Source: SURF-32 sp964648365 | GTDB taxonomy: Bacteria; Planctomycetota; Phycisphaerae; UBA1845 | Reading direction: 5' to 3' | DNA length: 8,640 nt | NCBI GenBank assembly: GCA_964648365.1 | Contig: CAZYLK010000226.1 | Coordinates: 1-8,640, forward strand | Made by a program: the position numbers and the translations under genes | Part shown: one piece after another, positions 1-6,991 of the stretch | Layout of the letters: each line of letters begins with the position of its first letter | Numbering within the stretch: position 1 is the first letter of the stretch | The notes under the pieces: generated by a model | The model's database searches: none | The model's input: the letters and a program-made list of their open reading frames with translations, nothing else | What the model was told of the DNA's origin: nothing

Positions 1-1
1 A

Positions 2-121
2 GAGTACGCCACCTTTTTGCCGACCGCCATCAACGAAATTCGGTTATACCTCCGCTTTCGCGCGATCCATGCGAATGTCGCGCGAACCCGGCGGTGCCTC
101 GGTCGTACCTCCCTGTGGTGA
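2..121 (+). CDS. Possible 3' end of an unknown upstream gene (partial)
   Basis: The frame starting at base 2 is open from the window edge to a TGA at 119-121 and would give 39 C-terminal residues beginning EYATFLPTAINEIRLYLRF. By hand count, about 74% of its third codon positions are G or C, against about 56% and 54% for first and second positions. That is the pattern expected of a real coding frame in high-GC DNA, and the other two forward frames do not show it. I do not recognise the peptide and assign no function. The piece is short and other frames are also open here, so this is a weak call. If real, the gene lies about 340 bases upstream of the beta-helix array on the same strand. Confidence 0.25.
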   Translation, partial: EYATFLPTAINEIRLYLRFRAIHANVARTRRCLGRTSLW

Positions 122-274
122 GCATTGTTCGCGCGCTGGAAGGAGCGACAAAGGCGAGCCGTGGAGAAGCGGCAATTGGAGACGACGCAATGGCGCGCCA
201 CCAGCCCGCGCTACCGCTCCCCGGCTGCGCCGCGCCGGCGTTGACGGGGGTTCGCGCTTTCGCGCCGGCGAGAC

Positions 275-303
275 TCGTCACCCGCTCGCGATTCTGGTAT
301 GAT
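275..303 (+). promoter_or_regulatory. Candidate sigma-70 type promoter (extended -10) for the array
   Basis: A TATGAT hexamer at 298-303 matches the TATAAT consensus at five of six bases. It is preceded by TGG at 295-297, an extended -10 element. A TCGTCA hexamer at 275-280 matches TTGACA at four of six bases and sits at the ideal 17-base spacing. Transcription would begin near 310, giving a leader of about 150 bases before gene 1. This is the best promoter-like site I found upstream of the first gene. It is predicted from consensus only, and AT-rich hexamers can occur by chance. Confidence 0.4.
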
Positions 304-322
304 GCGACGGCGCCGTCGGACG

Positions 323-348
323 GGTCCGCCGTGCGGCGCAGCCGGACC
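323..348 (+). other. Possible leader RNA hairpin
   Basis: GGTCCG at 323-328 is the exact reverse complement of CGGACC at 343-348. Between them, TGC at 332-334 can pair with GCA at 338-340, giving an interrupted stem. It would fall in the 5' leader if transcription starts near 310. It is followed by a G-run rather than a T-tract, so it is not a typical intrinsic terminator. Short stems like this are common by chance in GC-rich DNA. Confidence 0.2.
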
Positions 349-447
349 AGGGGGGTTTGGCGTCCGGCCCGACACTTTTCGCCGATCAGCGACCTCGACA
401 CGGGAGCGGGGCGCAATGCATGTTCGTTATCATCTCATTCTTCATTC

Positions 448-452
448 GGAGG
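448..452 (+). promoter_or_regulatory. Ribosome binding site of gene 1
   Basis: GGAGG lies 8 bases before the ATG at 461. It decides the start: in-frame ATGs at 299 and 416 have weaker upstream sequences and would bury the signal peptide inside the protein. Confidence 0.75.
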
Positions 453-460
453 TTCGATCC

Positions 461-2611
461 ATGTTCAGAGTTCGGCGACTCGCCGGGTTCGCAATGGCTG
501 CGTCGCTGACGGCGACGGCGGCGTTTGCGGACGTGATCCATGTTCCCGGAGACCAGCCGTCGCTGGCGGCCGCAGTGAAGGTGGCCGCGGATGGCGACGA
601 GATCGTCCTGGCCGACGGCGTGTGGAGCGACGGCAATTTCGGGCTGACGTTGCGCGGCAAGGCGCTGACGCTGCGTTCGGCGAACGGACCGGCGGCCTGC
701 ATCATCGACTGCCGCTACGCGGCCCGCTGGCTCGACATCAAGGGCGAAGCGACGGCCGGCACGGTGATTCAGGGCCTGACGATTCATGCCGCCGGGGCGT
801 TCGGGCTGCGCGGCGAAAAAACGAACGTCACGATCCGCGACTGCATCTTCACGAAGTGCCACTACCCGTGCGTTCAGCTCATCAACTGCACGGGCGTGAT
901 CACCGACACGAGGGTCGTCGGGGCCTTCTCCGGCAGCGTGCGCGAGACCAACCTCACCCGCGCCGTCACCGCGGACGGAGACATCTCCGTGGCGCGATGC
1001 ACGTTCGAGGCCAATCAGGGCGGCGCGCTGGGGCTGGAGGGTTCGCGGGCGGTCGTTGAGGCGTCCGTCTTTCGGGGCAATAAGGGATCGGTCACCGGCG
1101 GCGGGCTCGCTGTCAGTAGTGAAAGTACGCTGATCCGTGACTGCGCGTTTTCCGACAACGAATCTGATGATGGAGCGGCCCTCTTCTGCTCGAACCGCGA
1201 CGGTTCCCTCGTCATGGAGCGATGCCGCTTTCTTGCGAACCGGGCTCTGGTGCCGCTGCCGTCCGGCGGCCATATCGTCCGAATCGCCGCCCGCGAAGTG
1301 AGTGTTGTCGACTGTGATTTTTCCCAGAACGATGGATACGCCGCGGGACTGGAGGGGCGGGTCACCGTCACGGGCTGCAACTTCACCAGCAACAGCGGAG
1401 TCGGCCTGTACGTCCACAGCGGCGACCGCTTTACCGGTTCGCACCTGACGGCGGTGAAGAATCAGCGAAGCGGCCTCGTTCTCAATTCCAGAGTGGAGTT
1501 CGCCCACATTACGGACTCCGTGTTCAAGGCGAACGGCCACAGCGGCAATGACGATGCCGGTAGCGGAATCCGCGTGTATGCAGAAGACGCCCTGCTGGAG
1601 CGCTGCCTCTTCGAAGGCAATCGCGGCGCGTCCGGCGGCGGAATCTCCGGTGGCGGGCGGTTTGAACTTCGCGATTGCATCCTGCGCGAGAATCTGGCCA
1701 GCAATCGTGGAGGCGCCGTCACCGGCGGAACGGTACGCCTGGTCAACTCGACGCTCACCGGCAACCACGCCGGCGCCCACGGCGGCGCTGCGTCGTGCGG
1801 TCGCCTCGAAGTCGCCGGTTGCGTGTTCCGTGGCAACACCGCCGAGGGCGGCGGCGGAGCGCTGTACCTCAACAACGGGCAGATCCACTGCACCAACTCG
1901 GTCATGTATGGCAACGCCGCCGCGTCCGAATCGGGCGGGGCGCTGTTCGTCGAAGCGGGGCTGGTGACTCTGCACAACAGCATCTTGTGGGATAACGATG
2001 CCCCGGTTGGACCGCAGATCGGATTCGGCCGCACGGCCACGCTGACGGCGACGTTCAACGACGTGATGGGCGGCCGCGAAGGCATCTGGGCGCCGCAGGG
2101 TGACTTCCGCATCCACTGGCGAGAGAGCAACCTCGACGTGGACCCGCGCTTCACGGACGCCGAAGCCGGCGACTTCCGGCTGATGCCCGGATCGCCCTGC
2201 ATCGACGCGGGCAACAACCGCGCGATCCCGGACTTCGTCGCCACCGACGCCGACGGGCGCGTCCGCTTCCACGACGACCCGGACACGCCCGACACCGGCC
2301 GCGGCACGCCCCCGCTGGCCGACATCGGCGCGTACGAGTTCGCCGCGCCGCCGGTCTGCACCGACGCCGAAACGCTGCGCGCCCGCTGCACGCCGGTCGA
2401 GAACGGCTTCGCCGTCACGGCGAAGGTGCGCGGCGCCCGCCCGGGCGCGCGGGTAACGCTGACGGCCGAGGGCAGCGTCGATGAGCCGGTCGTGCGACAG
2501 ATCAACACCGGCGGCCGCGCCCGCGCCGTCTTCCACGTCGAGACCGAAGGACCGGTCGCGGTTCATCTGATCGAATGCGATATTCGCATCGGGACGCGGT
2601 GCAAGTCATAA
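461..2611 (+). CDS. Secreted right-handed parallel beta-helix protein, choice-of-anchor Q type (paralogue 1)
   Basis: This is a 716-residue protein starting at ATG 461, chosen for the GGAGG site and because the signal peptide then comes first. Residues 1-23 are a signal peptide with Arg residues, a hydrophobic core and an A-F-A cleavage site. Residues 24-75 are a beta-helix N-cap (DVIHVPGDQPSLAAAV and GDEIVLADGVW). Residues about 125-515 hold sixteen coils of the form hydrophobic-x-[DRN]-[CS]-x-[FIL]-x-x-N, from C128 to W510, with Gly-rich turns. Residues about 557-627 match the choice-of-anchor Q pattern (DPRF, AGDFRL, GSPCIDAG, ADIGAYEF). Residues 633-716 form a small domain with Cys at 633, 643, 706 and 714. 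Role: extracytoplasmic binding or structural protein, with a polysaccharide-active role possible; no catalytic residues could be identified. Gene 1 is the most divergent copy at its C-terminus and has extra cysteines around coil 1 (KCHYPC). It is the first visible gene of the probable operon, 32 bases before gene 2. The fold call is firm; the function is unknown. Confidence 0.93.
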   Translation: MFRVRRLAGFAMAASLTATAAFADVIHVPGDQPSLAAAVKVAADGDEIVLADGVWSDGNFGLTLRGKALTLRSANGPAACIIDCRYAARWLDIKGEATAGTVIQGLTIHAAGAFGLRGEKTNVTIRDCIFTKCHYPCVQLINCTGVITDTRVVGAFSGSVRETNLTRAVTADGDISVARCTFEANQGGALGLEGSRAVVEASVFRGNKGSVTGGGLAVSSESTLIRDCAFSDNESDDGAALFCSNRDGSLVMERCRFLANRALVPLPSGGHIVRIAAREVSVVDCDFSQNDGYAAGLEGRVTVTGCNFTSNSGVGLYVHSGDRFTGSHLTAVKNQRSGLVLNSRVEFAHITDSVFKANGHSGNDDAGSGIRVYAEDALLERCLFEGNRGASGGGISGGGRFELRDCILRENLASNRGGAVTGGTVRLVNSTLTGNHAGAHGGAASCGRLEVAGCVFRGNTAEGGGGALYLNNGQIHCTNSVMYGNAAASESGGALFVEAGLVTLHNSILWDNDAPVGPQIGFGRTATLTATFNDVMGGREGIWAPQGDFRIHWRESNLDVDPRFTDAEAGDFRLMPGSPCIDAGNNRAIPDFVATDADGRVRFHDDPDTPDTGRGTPPLADIGAYEFAAPPVCTDAETLRARCTPVENGFAVTAKVRGARPGARVTLTAEGSVDEPVVRQINTGGRARAVFHVETEGPVAVHLIECDIRIGTRCKS

Positions 2612-2628
2612 TCTCATTCCGTCTTCCG

Positions 2629-2635
2629 AAGGAGG
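2629..2635 (+). promoter_or_regulatory. Ribosome binding site of gene 2
   Basis: AAGGAGG lies 8 bases before the ATG at 2644, a near-ideal Shine-Dalgarno site. It rules out the longer in-frame start at 2575, which would overlap the end of gene 1 and hide the signal peptide. Confidence 0.85.
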
Positions 2636-2643
2636 CATTGGCA

Positions 2644-4788
2644 ATGCAAGCACTGAATAAGAGGATCATCAGCACGACGTTAACCCTGGCGTGCGTCGCA
2701 ACGGCGGCGCGGGCCGAGGTCATTCACGTTCCCGGCGACTACCCCTCGCTGCGCGCGGCTATCAAAGCAGCAGCGGATGGCGATAAGATCGTCCTCGCCA
2801 ATGGCGTGTGGGCCGGAAATGCCAATCTCGGGCTGACACTGAACCGAAAGTCGCTGATCATCCGATCGCAGCACGGCCCCGAACACTGCATCATTGACGG
2901 GGACGAGGGTGACGGCTGGCTACGCATGGAAGGAGAGGCGACAGCGGGTACGCTCATCGAAGGGTTGACCTTTCGCCACGTCGCCAACTACACGATCTGG
3001 GCAACCGACACGGCACTGACGGTGCGGAATTGTGTCTTCTCAAAATGCGATGGACCCAACCTCTGGTTGCGCAACGTCCGCGGAACGGTCAGGACAACCG
3101 CATTCTTCGGTGCCTCCCCTTCCGAACGCGACAATCCCCCGTCCAACGTCGTTTACGGAGTTGACTCTGACCTGTCTATCGCTGAATGCCGCTTTGAGGC
3201 CAACAGCGTTGAGGGCGCCGCCATCTTCGTGGCTGGGGAGAAGCTGATCATCGAAGACAGCGCGTTCCTGACGAATTCCGCTCCGCATAGCAGCGCTGCA
3301 GTGTGGTCAAGGGCTGCCGTACTGAGCATAAGTCGTTGCGACTTCACCAACAACGACGGCGCTGACGGTACGGCGATCTACGCGGAGCGCGTCCGGTCCG
3401 GAGACGTGAGTATTGAGAACTGCCGCTTCGTCGGCAATCGCACGCGCGGTGAGCCGCCGGGCGGTGGCTACGTCGTTCGCATTGACGCCGACACGACGCG
3501 GGTCTCGGACTGCGAATTCACCGCCAACCAGGGCTATGGCATTGGCGTCAGGGGCGACCTCGAGGCGACTCGCTGCACGTTTACCAGCAACACGGGGGCG
3601 GGGCTGGTCACCGAGAACTGCGAGCGGGTCGCTCTATCGCATCTGGCGGCGCACAAGAACGGGCGGGCGGGCCTTCTGCTCAGTGGGCGGTACTTTGCGA
3701 TGGTGACCGATTCTCAATTCACCGCCAATGGCAGCGATTCGCCATTTGGCAGCGGAGTCAGAACCGGCGCAAACGCCGTTCTTGAGCGGTGCCTGATCGA
3801 GGACAACTACGCAGTTGACGGCGGCGGAATCAGGGGCGACGTCGTGCTGCGCGATTGTATCGTGCGCAACAACACCGCCTCCAATATCGGCGGTGCGGTT
3901 TCCGGAAACGAAGTACGCATCATCAACTGTCTGATCAGCGGCAACCGCGCCGGTCTGTACGGCGGCGCGGTCTCCAGCCGCGAGTTTGAGTCGTCGGGCA
4001 ACCTCTTCGTCGGGAACACTGCGGGCCTCGCAGGCGGAGCGCTGCACGCGCCGTACGGCACGCTGAACTGCACGAACAGCGTCATCTATGGCAACATTGC
4101 GGAATCAGGCTCCGGGGGCGGCGTGTTCTTCCAGGGCGGACAAGGCGCTTTGAGCAATAATGTCCTGTGGGCCAACGAGGCGCCGCACGGTGCGCAGATC
4201 AGCGTGGACCTCGGGCTGCTCAGCGGTTCGTTTAACAACAGTCAGGGCGGCAGGCGCGCCATCTGGGCGCGGTTCGGACGCCAGTCGATCCTGTCGTGGA
4301 ACCGCACCAACATCGACGCCGATCCGCTGTTCGTGAACCCTGACGCAGGCGACTATCGGCCTCAGGCAGGCTCGCCCTGCATCGACGCGGCCGACAACCG
4401 GGCCGTGCCGGAGTTCGTCGCGGCCGATCCGGACGGTAATCTCCGCTTCCACGACGACCCGAACACGCCGGACACCGGCCGCGGCCGCGGCGCCATCGTG
4501 GACATCGGCGCGTACGAGTTCGATGCGCCGCCCGCGTGCAACGGCACTGAGCGCCTGCGGGCGAAGTGCGTGGCGATCGACGGCGGCTTCGCGATCGAAG
4601 CAATGATCCGCGACGGCCGCCCGGGAGCGCGGTTGACTCTGGAATCGGACGCAAACCCGGTCGAACCGGAGGTCGTTCGCTTGAACGCGCGAGGCCGCGG
4701 GCGGGCGTCGTTCCCGGTCGAGGATGCCCAGTCGGTGCATATCCGTGCGGTCGAGTGCAATCTTGTTACCGAAACGAAGTGCAGATAG
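2644..4788 (+). CDS. Secreted right-handed parallel beta-helix protein, choice-of-anchor Q type (paralogue 2)
   Basis: This is a 714-residue protein. Residues 1-24 are a signal peptide ending A-R-A before EVIHVP; C17 is not in a lipobox context, so it is not called a lipoprotein. The N-cap (VIHVPGDYPSLRAAIKAA, GDKIVLANGVW) is followed by sixteen coils from C130 to W509, for example AECRFEAN, ENCRFVGN, SDCEFTAN and TRCTFTSN. The anchor-Q segment spans about residues 556-626 (NIDADPLFVNPDAGDYRPQ, SPCIDAADNRAVP, VDIGAYEF). The C-terminal domain has Cys at 632, 642, 705 and 713 and ends CR. The helix most resembles paralogue 4 (KC.GPNL.L, GNRAG.YGG, RFGRQSILSWN), but the anchor DNA is about 93% identical to paralogue 3 over 123 bases, a mosaic pattern. 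Gaps of 32 and 36 bases to its neighbours support co-transcription. It probably acts outside the cytoplasm; substrate or partner is unknown. Confidence 0.94.
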   Translation: MQALNKRIISTTLTLACVATAARAEVIHVPGDYPSLRAAIKAAADGDKIVLANGVWAGNANLGLTLNRKSLIIRSQHGPEHCIIDGDEGDGWLRMEGEATAGTLIEGLTFRHVANYTIWATDTALTVRNCVFSKCDGPNLWLRNVRGTVRTTAFFGASPSERDNPPSNVVYGVDSDLSIAECRFEANSVEGAAIFVAGEKLIIEDSAFLTNSAPHSSAAVWSRAAVLSISRCDFTNNDGADGTAIYAERVRSGDVSIENCRFVGNRTRGEPPGGGYVVRIDADTTRVSDCEFTANQGYGIGVRGDLEATRCTFTSNTGAGLVTENCERVALSHLAAHKNGRAGLLLSGRYFAMVTDSQFTANGSDSPFGSGVRTGANAVLERCLIEDNYAVDGGGIRGDVVLRDCIVRNNTASNIGGAVSGNEVRIINCLISGNRAGLYGGAVSSREFESSGNLFVGNTAGLAGGALHAPYGTLNCTNSVIYGNIAESGSGGGVFFQGGQGALSNNVLWANEAPHGAQISVDLGLLSGSFNNSQGGRRAIWARFGRQSILSWNRTNIDADPLFVNPDAGDYRPQAGSPCIDAADNRAVPEFVAADPDGNLRFHDDPNTPDTGRGRGAIVDIGAYEFDAPPACNGTERLRAKCVAIDGGFAIEAMIRDGRPGARLTLESDANPVEPEVVRLNARGRGRASFPVEDAQSVHIRAVECNLVTETKCR
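4372..4418 (+). repeat. 47-base perfect repeat, copy in gene 2
   Basis: This stretch is identical, base for base, to 6541-6587 in gene 3. It encodes SPCIDAADNRAVPEFV of the anchor-Q segment. No synonymous change occurs over about 15 codons, although the flanking codons differ at synonymous positions. Gene 1 differs clearly at the same place. Confidence 0.9.
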
Positions 4789-4813
4789 CTCACGTTTCTT
4801 AACCCAACCCAGC

Positions 4814-4817
4814 GGAG
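4814..4817 (+). promoter_or_regulatory. Ribosome binding site of gene 3
   Basis: GGAG lies 7 bases before the ATG at 4825. The 14 bases from GGAG through the ATG are identical to those at gene 4. An in-frame TTG at 4819 is only two codons earlier, too close to this site to be the start. Confidence 0.75.
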
Positions 4818-4824
4818 CTTGATC

Positions 4825-6957
4825 ATGTTAGTGAACGCCACACGGCTCGCAGGCGCGGTACTCGCTATCCTGACACTAATCGCCCCCACACGGGCCGAGG
4901 TCATTCACGTACCGCGCGACTACCCCACGCTTGGGGCCGCGCTCGACGCGGCCGCCCACGGAGATGAGGTCGTCCTCGCGGACGGCGTCTGGACCGGCGA
5001 GGGAAACCTGGAACTCGAACTCAAACGCAAGGCGCTAACCATTCGCTCGGAGAACGGCCCCCGGCACTGCGTCATTGACGGCGGCGGCGAGGCCGACTGG
5101 CTGCGCATCGACGGCCACGGGACGGACGGCTCGGTGATCGAGGGGCTGACCATCCGAGGGACTGGGCGCAGCGGGTTGGTCCTCGCCAGCACGCGCAGCG
5201 AGATCCGCAACTGCGTCTTCACAAAGTCCGAGGCGCCGGCGGTCGTCTTTTTTGACGTCCGCGGCCTGGTCACCGACTCGACGTTCGAGGGCGTGACGGA
5301 AGTGGATCGGGAGAGCACGGATCACGGCGCCATCTATGGCGTTGACGTTGACTTGACCATTCGCTCCTGTCGCTTCATATCCAACCTCACCGAAGGCGCA
5401 ACGCTTTATGGAAGGCAGGCCCTCGTTGAAGATTGCACCTTCCAGGGCAACCAGACCAACCGATCCGGCGCCGGACTGGCATTGCGCGTGGAAGCGGTCG
5501 CAGTTCGCCGATGCGAGTTCGTGGAAAACGCCGGCTCCGACGGCGCTGCGATCTTCCTCGAACGTTCCAGCGCCAGAACTGCCCAAATCGAGCATTGCAG
5601 CTTTTCGGGCAATCGAAGCTCCGGACTGCCCTACCCGTATACCGTCGTGGTAGAGGCTGACGAGACGCTGCTGGCTGATTGTGACTTCAGCGGCAACAAC
5701 GGCTATGGCATGGTCGTGCGAGGGGACGAACTGCATGCAGCGCGTTGCACGTTTACGGGCAACACGGGTGGCGGGCTGGTCGCGGGCGTCGTGGAACGGG
5801 CTTCAATCTCTGACATCACAGCCATCAAGAACGGTCGCGCTGGACTGGTCGTCGGAGCCACCGAGTATGCGAAGGTCAGCGATTCCGTCTTCCGCGGCAA
5901 CGGCCCGGGCGAGTACGGAAGCGGCGTGCGAACGGCTTCCGACAACGTCGTGCTCGAGCGATGCATCATCGAGGGCAACCGCGCGGAGGATGGCGGCGGC
6001 GTTCGAGGCAACACGGAACTTCGCGACTGCATCGTACGGGGCAATCACGCCTCATATCGCGGTGGAGGCGTCTTCGGCGACCGCATTCGCATCATCAACT
6101 CCGTCATCGCCGACAACACCGCCGTCGGCAACGGCGGCGGCGTCTATGCGGAGTCGGTAGCGGCGGCCGGCAGCCAGATCATCGGCAATGTCTCGCAGGC
6201 CGGCGCGGGTGGTATTGACACCCTGCACGAATTGGTCGCGACCAACTGTGTGGTGGCCGGGAACTTCGCAGGTCAGTGGTCCGGCGGCGGGGTCTTCGTC
6301 ACCTCCGGCACGGCGACTCTCAGCAACTGCATCCTCTGGCACAACACCGCCCCCCGCGGGGCGCAGCTCGGCGTGGGCCTGACGGCCAGCCTCGTCGCCG
6401 CGTTCAACAACGTCGAGGGAGGACGCAAAGGCGTCTGGCGACCGGAGAATCAGGTCAACTTCACGTGGAAGCGTTCTAACATCGACGCCGATCCGCTCTT
6501 CGTGAACCCTGACGCGGGCGACTATCGGCTTCAAGCCGGTTCGCCCTGCATCGACGCGGCCGACAACCGGGCCGTGCCGGAGTTCGTGGCCGCCGACCCG
6601 GACAGACATTTCCGCTTCCACGACGATCCGAACACGCCCGACACCGGCCGCGGCCGCGGGGCCATCGTGGATATGGGCGCGTTCGAGTTCGACGCGCCTG
6701 CCTCGTGCATCGGCGAGGAGCGCCTGCGGGCCAGGTGCGTGCCGATCGACGACGGATTTGCCATCAAGGCGATCCTCGACGACGGCCGGGCGGACGCGCG
6801 TTTGACGCTCGAATCCGACACGAACCCGACCGAGCCACAAGTGATCCACCTGAACGGTCGGGGTCGCGGCAAAGCACTGTTCCAGGCGGACGATCCGCAA
6901 TCCGTGCGCGTCCGCGCCCTCGAGTGCAACCTCGTCGCTGAGACGAAGTGCCGATAG
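4825..6957 (+). CDS. Secreted right-handed parallel beta-helix protein, choice-of-anchor Q type (paralogue 3)
   Basis: This is a 710-residue protein. The start at ATG 4825 is preferred over the in-frame TTG at 4819 because of GGAG spacing and the matching gene 4 start. Residues 1-24 are a signal peptide ending T-R-A before EVIHVP. The N-cap (VIHVPRDYPTLGAALDAA, GDEVVLADGVW) is followed by sixteen coils from C130 to W505, including RSCRFISN, EDCTFQGN, ADCDFSGN, ARCTFTGN and SNCILWHN. The anchor-Q segment spans about residues 552-622 and ends MGAFEF, where the other copies have IGAYEF. The C-terminal domain has Cys at 628, 638, 701 and 709 and ends CR. The helix and N-cap share details with paralogue 1 (GDE.VLADGVW, RC.xEGN, W.P....W.xSN), while the anchor and C-terminal domain are closest to paralogue 2. 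It lies 36 bases after gene 2 and 34 before gene 4. The fold is clear; the role is unknown beyond probable secretion. Confidence 0.94.
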   Translation: MLVNATRLAGAVLAILTLIAPTRAEVIHVPRDYPTLGAALDAAAHGDEVVLADGVWTGEGNLELELKRKALTIRSENGPRHCVIDGGGEADWLRIDGHGTDGSVIEGLTIRGTGRSGLVLASTRSEIRNCVFTKSEAPAVVFFDVRGLVTDSTFEGVTEVDRESTDHGAIYGVDVDLTIRSCRFISNLTEGATLYGRQALVEDCTFQGNQTNRSGAGLALRVEAVAVRRCEFVENAGSDGAAIFLERSSARTAQIEHCSFSGNRSSGLPYPYTVVVEADETLLADCDFSGNNGYGMVVRGDELHAARCTFTGNTGGGLVAGVVERASISDITAIKNGRAGLVVGATEYAKVSDSVFRGNGPGEYGSGVRTASDNVVLERCIIEGNRAEDGGGVRGNTELRDCIVRGNHASYRGGGVFGDRIRIINSVIADNTAVGNGGGVYAESVAAAGSQIIGNVSQAGAGGIDTLHELVATNCVVAGNFAGQWSGGGVFVTSGTATLSNCILWHNTAPRGAQLGVGLTASLVAAFNNVEGGRKGVWRPENQVNFTWKRSNIDADPLFVNPDAGDYRLQAGSPCIDAADNRAVPEFVAADPDRHFRFHDDPNTPDTGRGRGAIVDMGAFEFDAPASCIGEERLRARCVPIDDGFAIKAILDDGRADARLTLESDTNPTEPQVIHLNGRGRGKALFQADDPQSVRVRALECNLVAETKCR
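6541..6587 (+). repeat. 47-base perfect repeat, copy in gene 3
   Basis: This is the second copy of the tract at 4372-4418, in the same reading frame and at the homologous codons. Both copies lie in the anchor-Q segment, 2169 bases apart. It is a product of tandem duplication, probably kept identical by gene conversion or recent exchange. Confidence 0.9.
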
Positions 6958-6978
6958 TTCACTTCTTTTTGCCATCAC

Positions 6979-6984
6979 AAGGAG
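6979..6984 (+). promoter_or_regulatory. Ribosome binding site of gene 4
   Basis: AAGGAG lies 7 bases before the ATG at 6992. The site and spacer (GGAGCTTGATC) are the same as at gene 3, which supports both start choices. Confidence 0.8.
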
Positions 6985-6991
6985 CTTGATC

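Larger units (their letters stand above)
122..460. other. Non-coding upstream region of the array
   Basis: No convincing gene lies in these 339 bases. Open frames exist on both strands, but their translations are Arg/Ala/Pro-rich and look like high-GC noise. The region holds a candidate promoter at 275-303, a possible hairpin at 323-348, a run of six G at 350-355 and the gene 1 ribosome binding site at 448-452. I saw no tRNA, recognisable riboswitch, terminator with a T-tract, or mobile-element end. Confidence 0.6.

Noticed and set aside
241..303. TTGACG at 241-246 as the -35 partner of the TATGAT at 298-303
   Set aside because: The spacing is about 51 bases, far outside the usual range. TCGTCA at 275-280 has the correct 17-base spacing.
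30..416. A 128-residue minus-strand open frame in the upstream region
   Set aside because: Its composition looks like noise, and its third codon positions are not GC-enriched over the part I counted.
816..821. Run of six A in gene 1 and run of six T at 5248-5253 in gene 3 as phase-variation slippage sites
   Set aside because: Six-base runs are short for phase variation, they are not at homologous codons, and both genes are intact.
94..1059. A forward open frame crossing from the upstream region into gene 1
   Set aside because: After 461 it runs out of frame through gene 1 and gives an Arg/Gly-rich shadow sequence. There is no sensible protein pattern before 461 either.
1846..1862. GGC-rich tracts inside the genes (also near 6134-6146 and 8151-8163) as microsatellites
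   Set aside because: They encode the Gly-Gly turns of the helix coils and are explained by protein structure and codon bias. There is no variable-length repeat evidence in one sequence.
386..2566. A 726-residue open frame on the minus strand, lying almost wholly opposite gene 1
   Set aside because: Its translation is Arg/Ala/Val-rich with no domain, signal or repeat, and it mirrors the codon pattern of gene 1. Long antisense frames are expected opposite GC-rich genes. Gene 1 has a clear fold, signal peptide and ribosome binding site.
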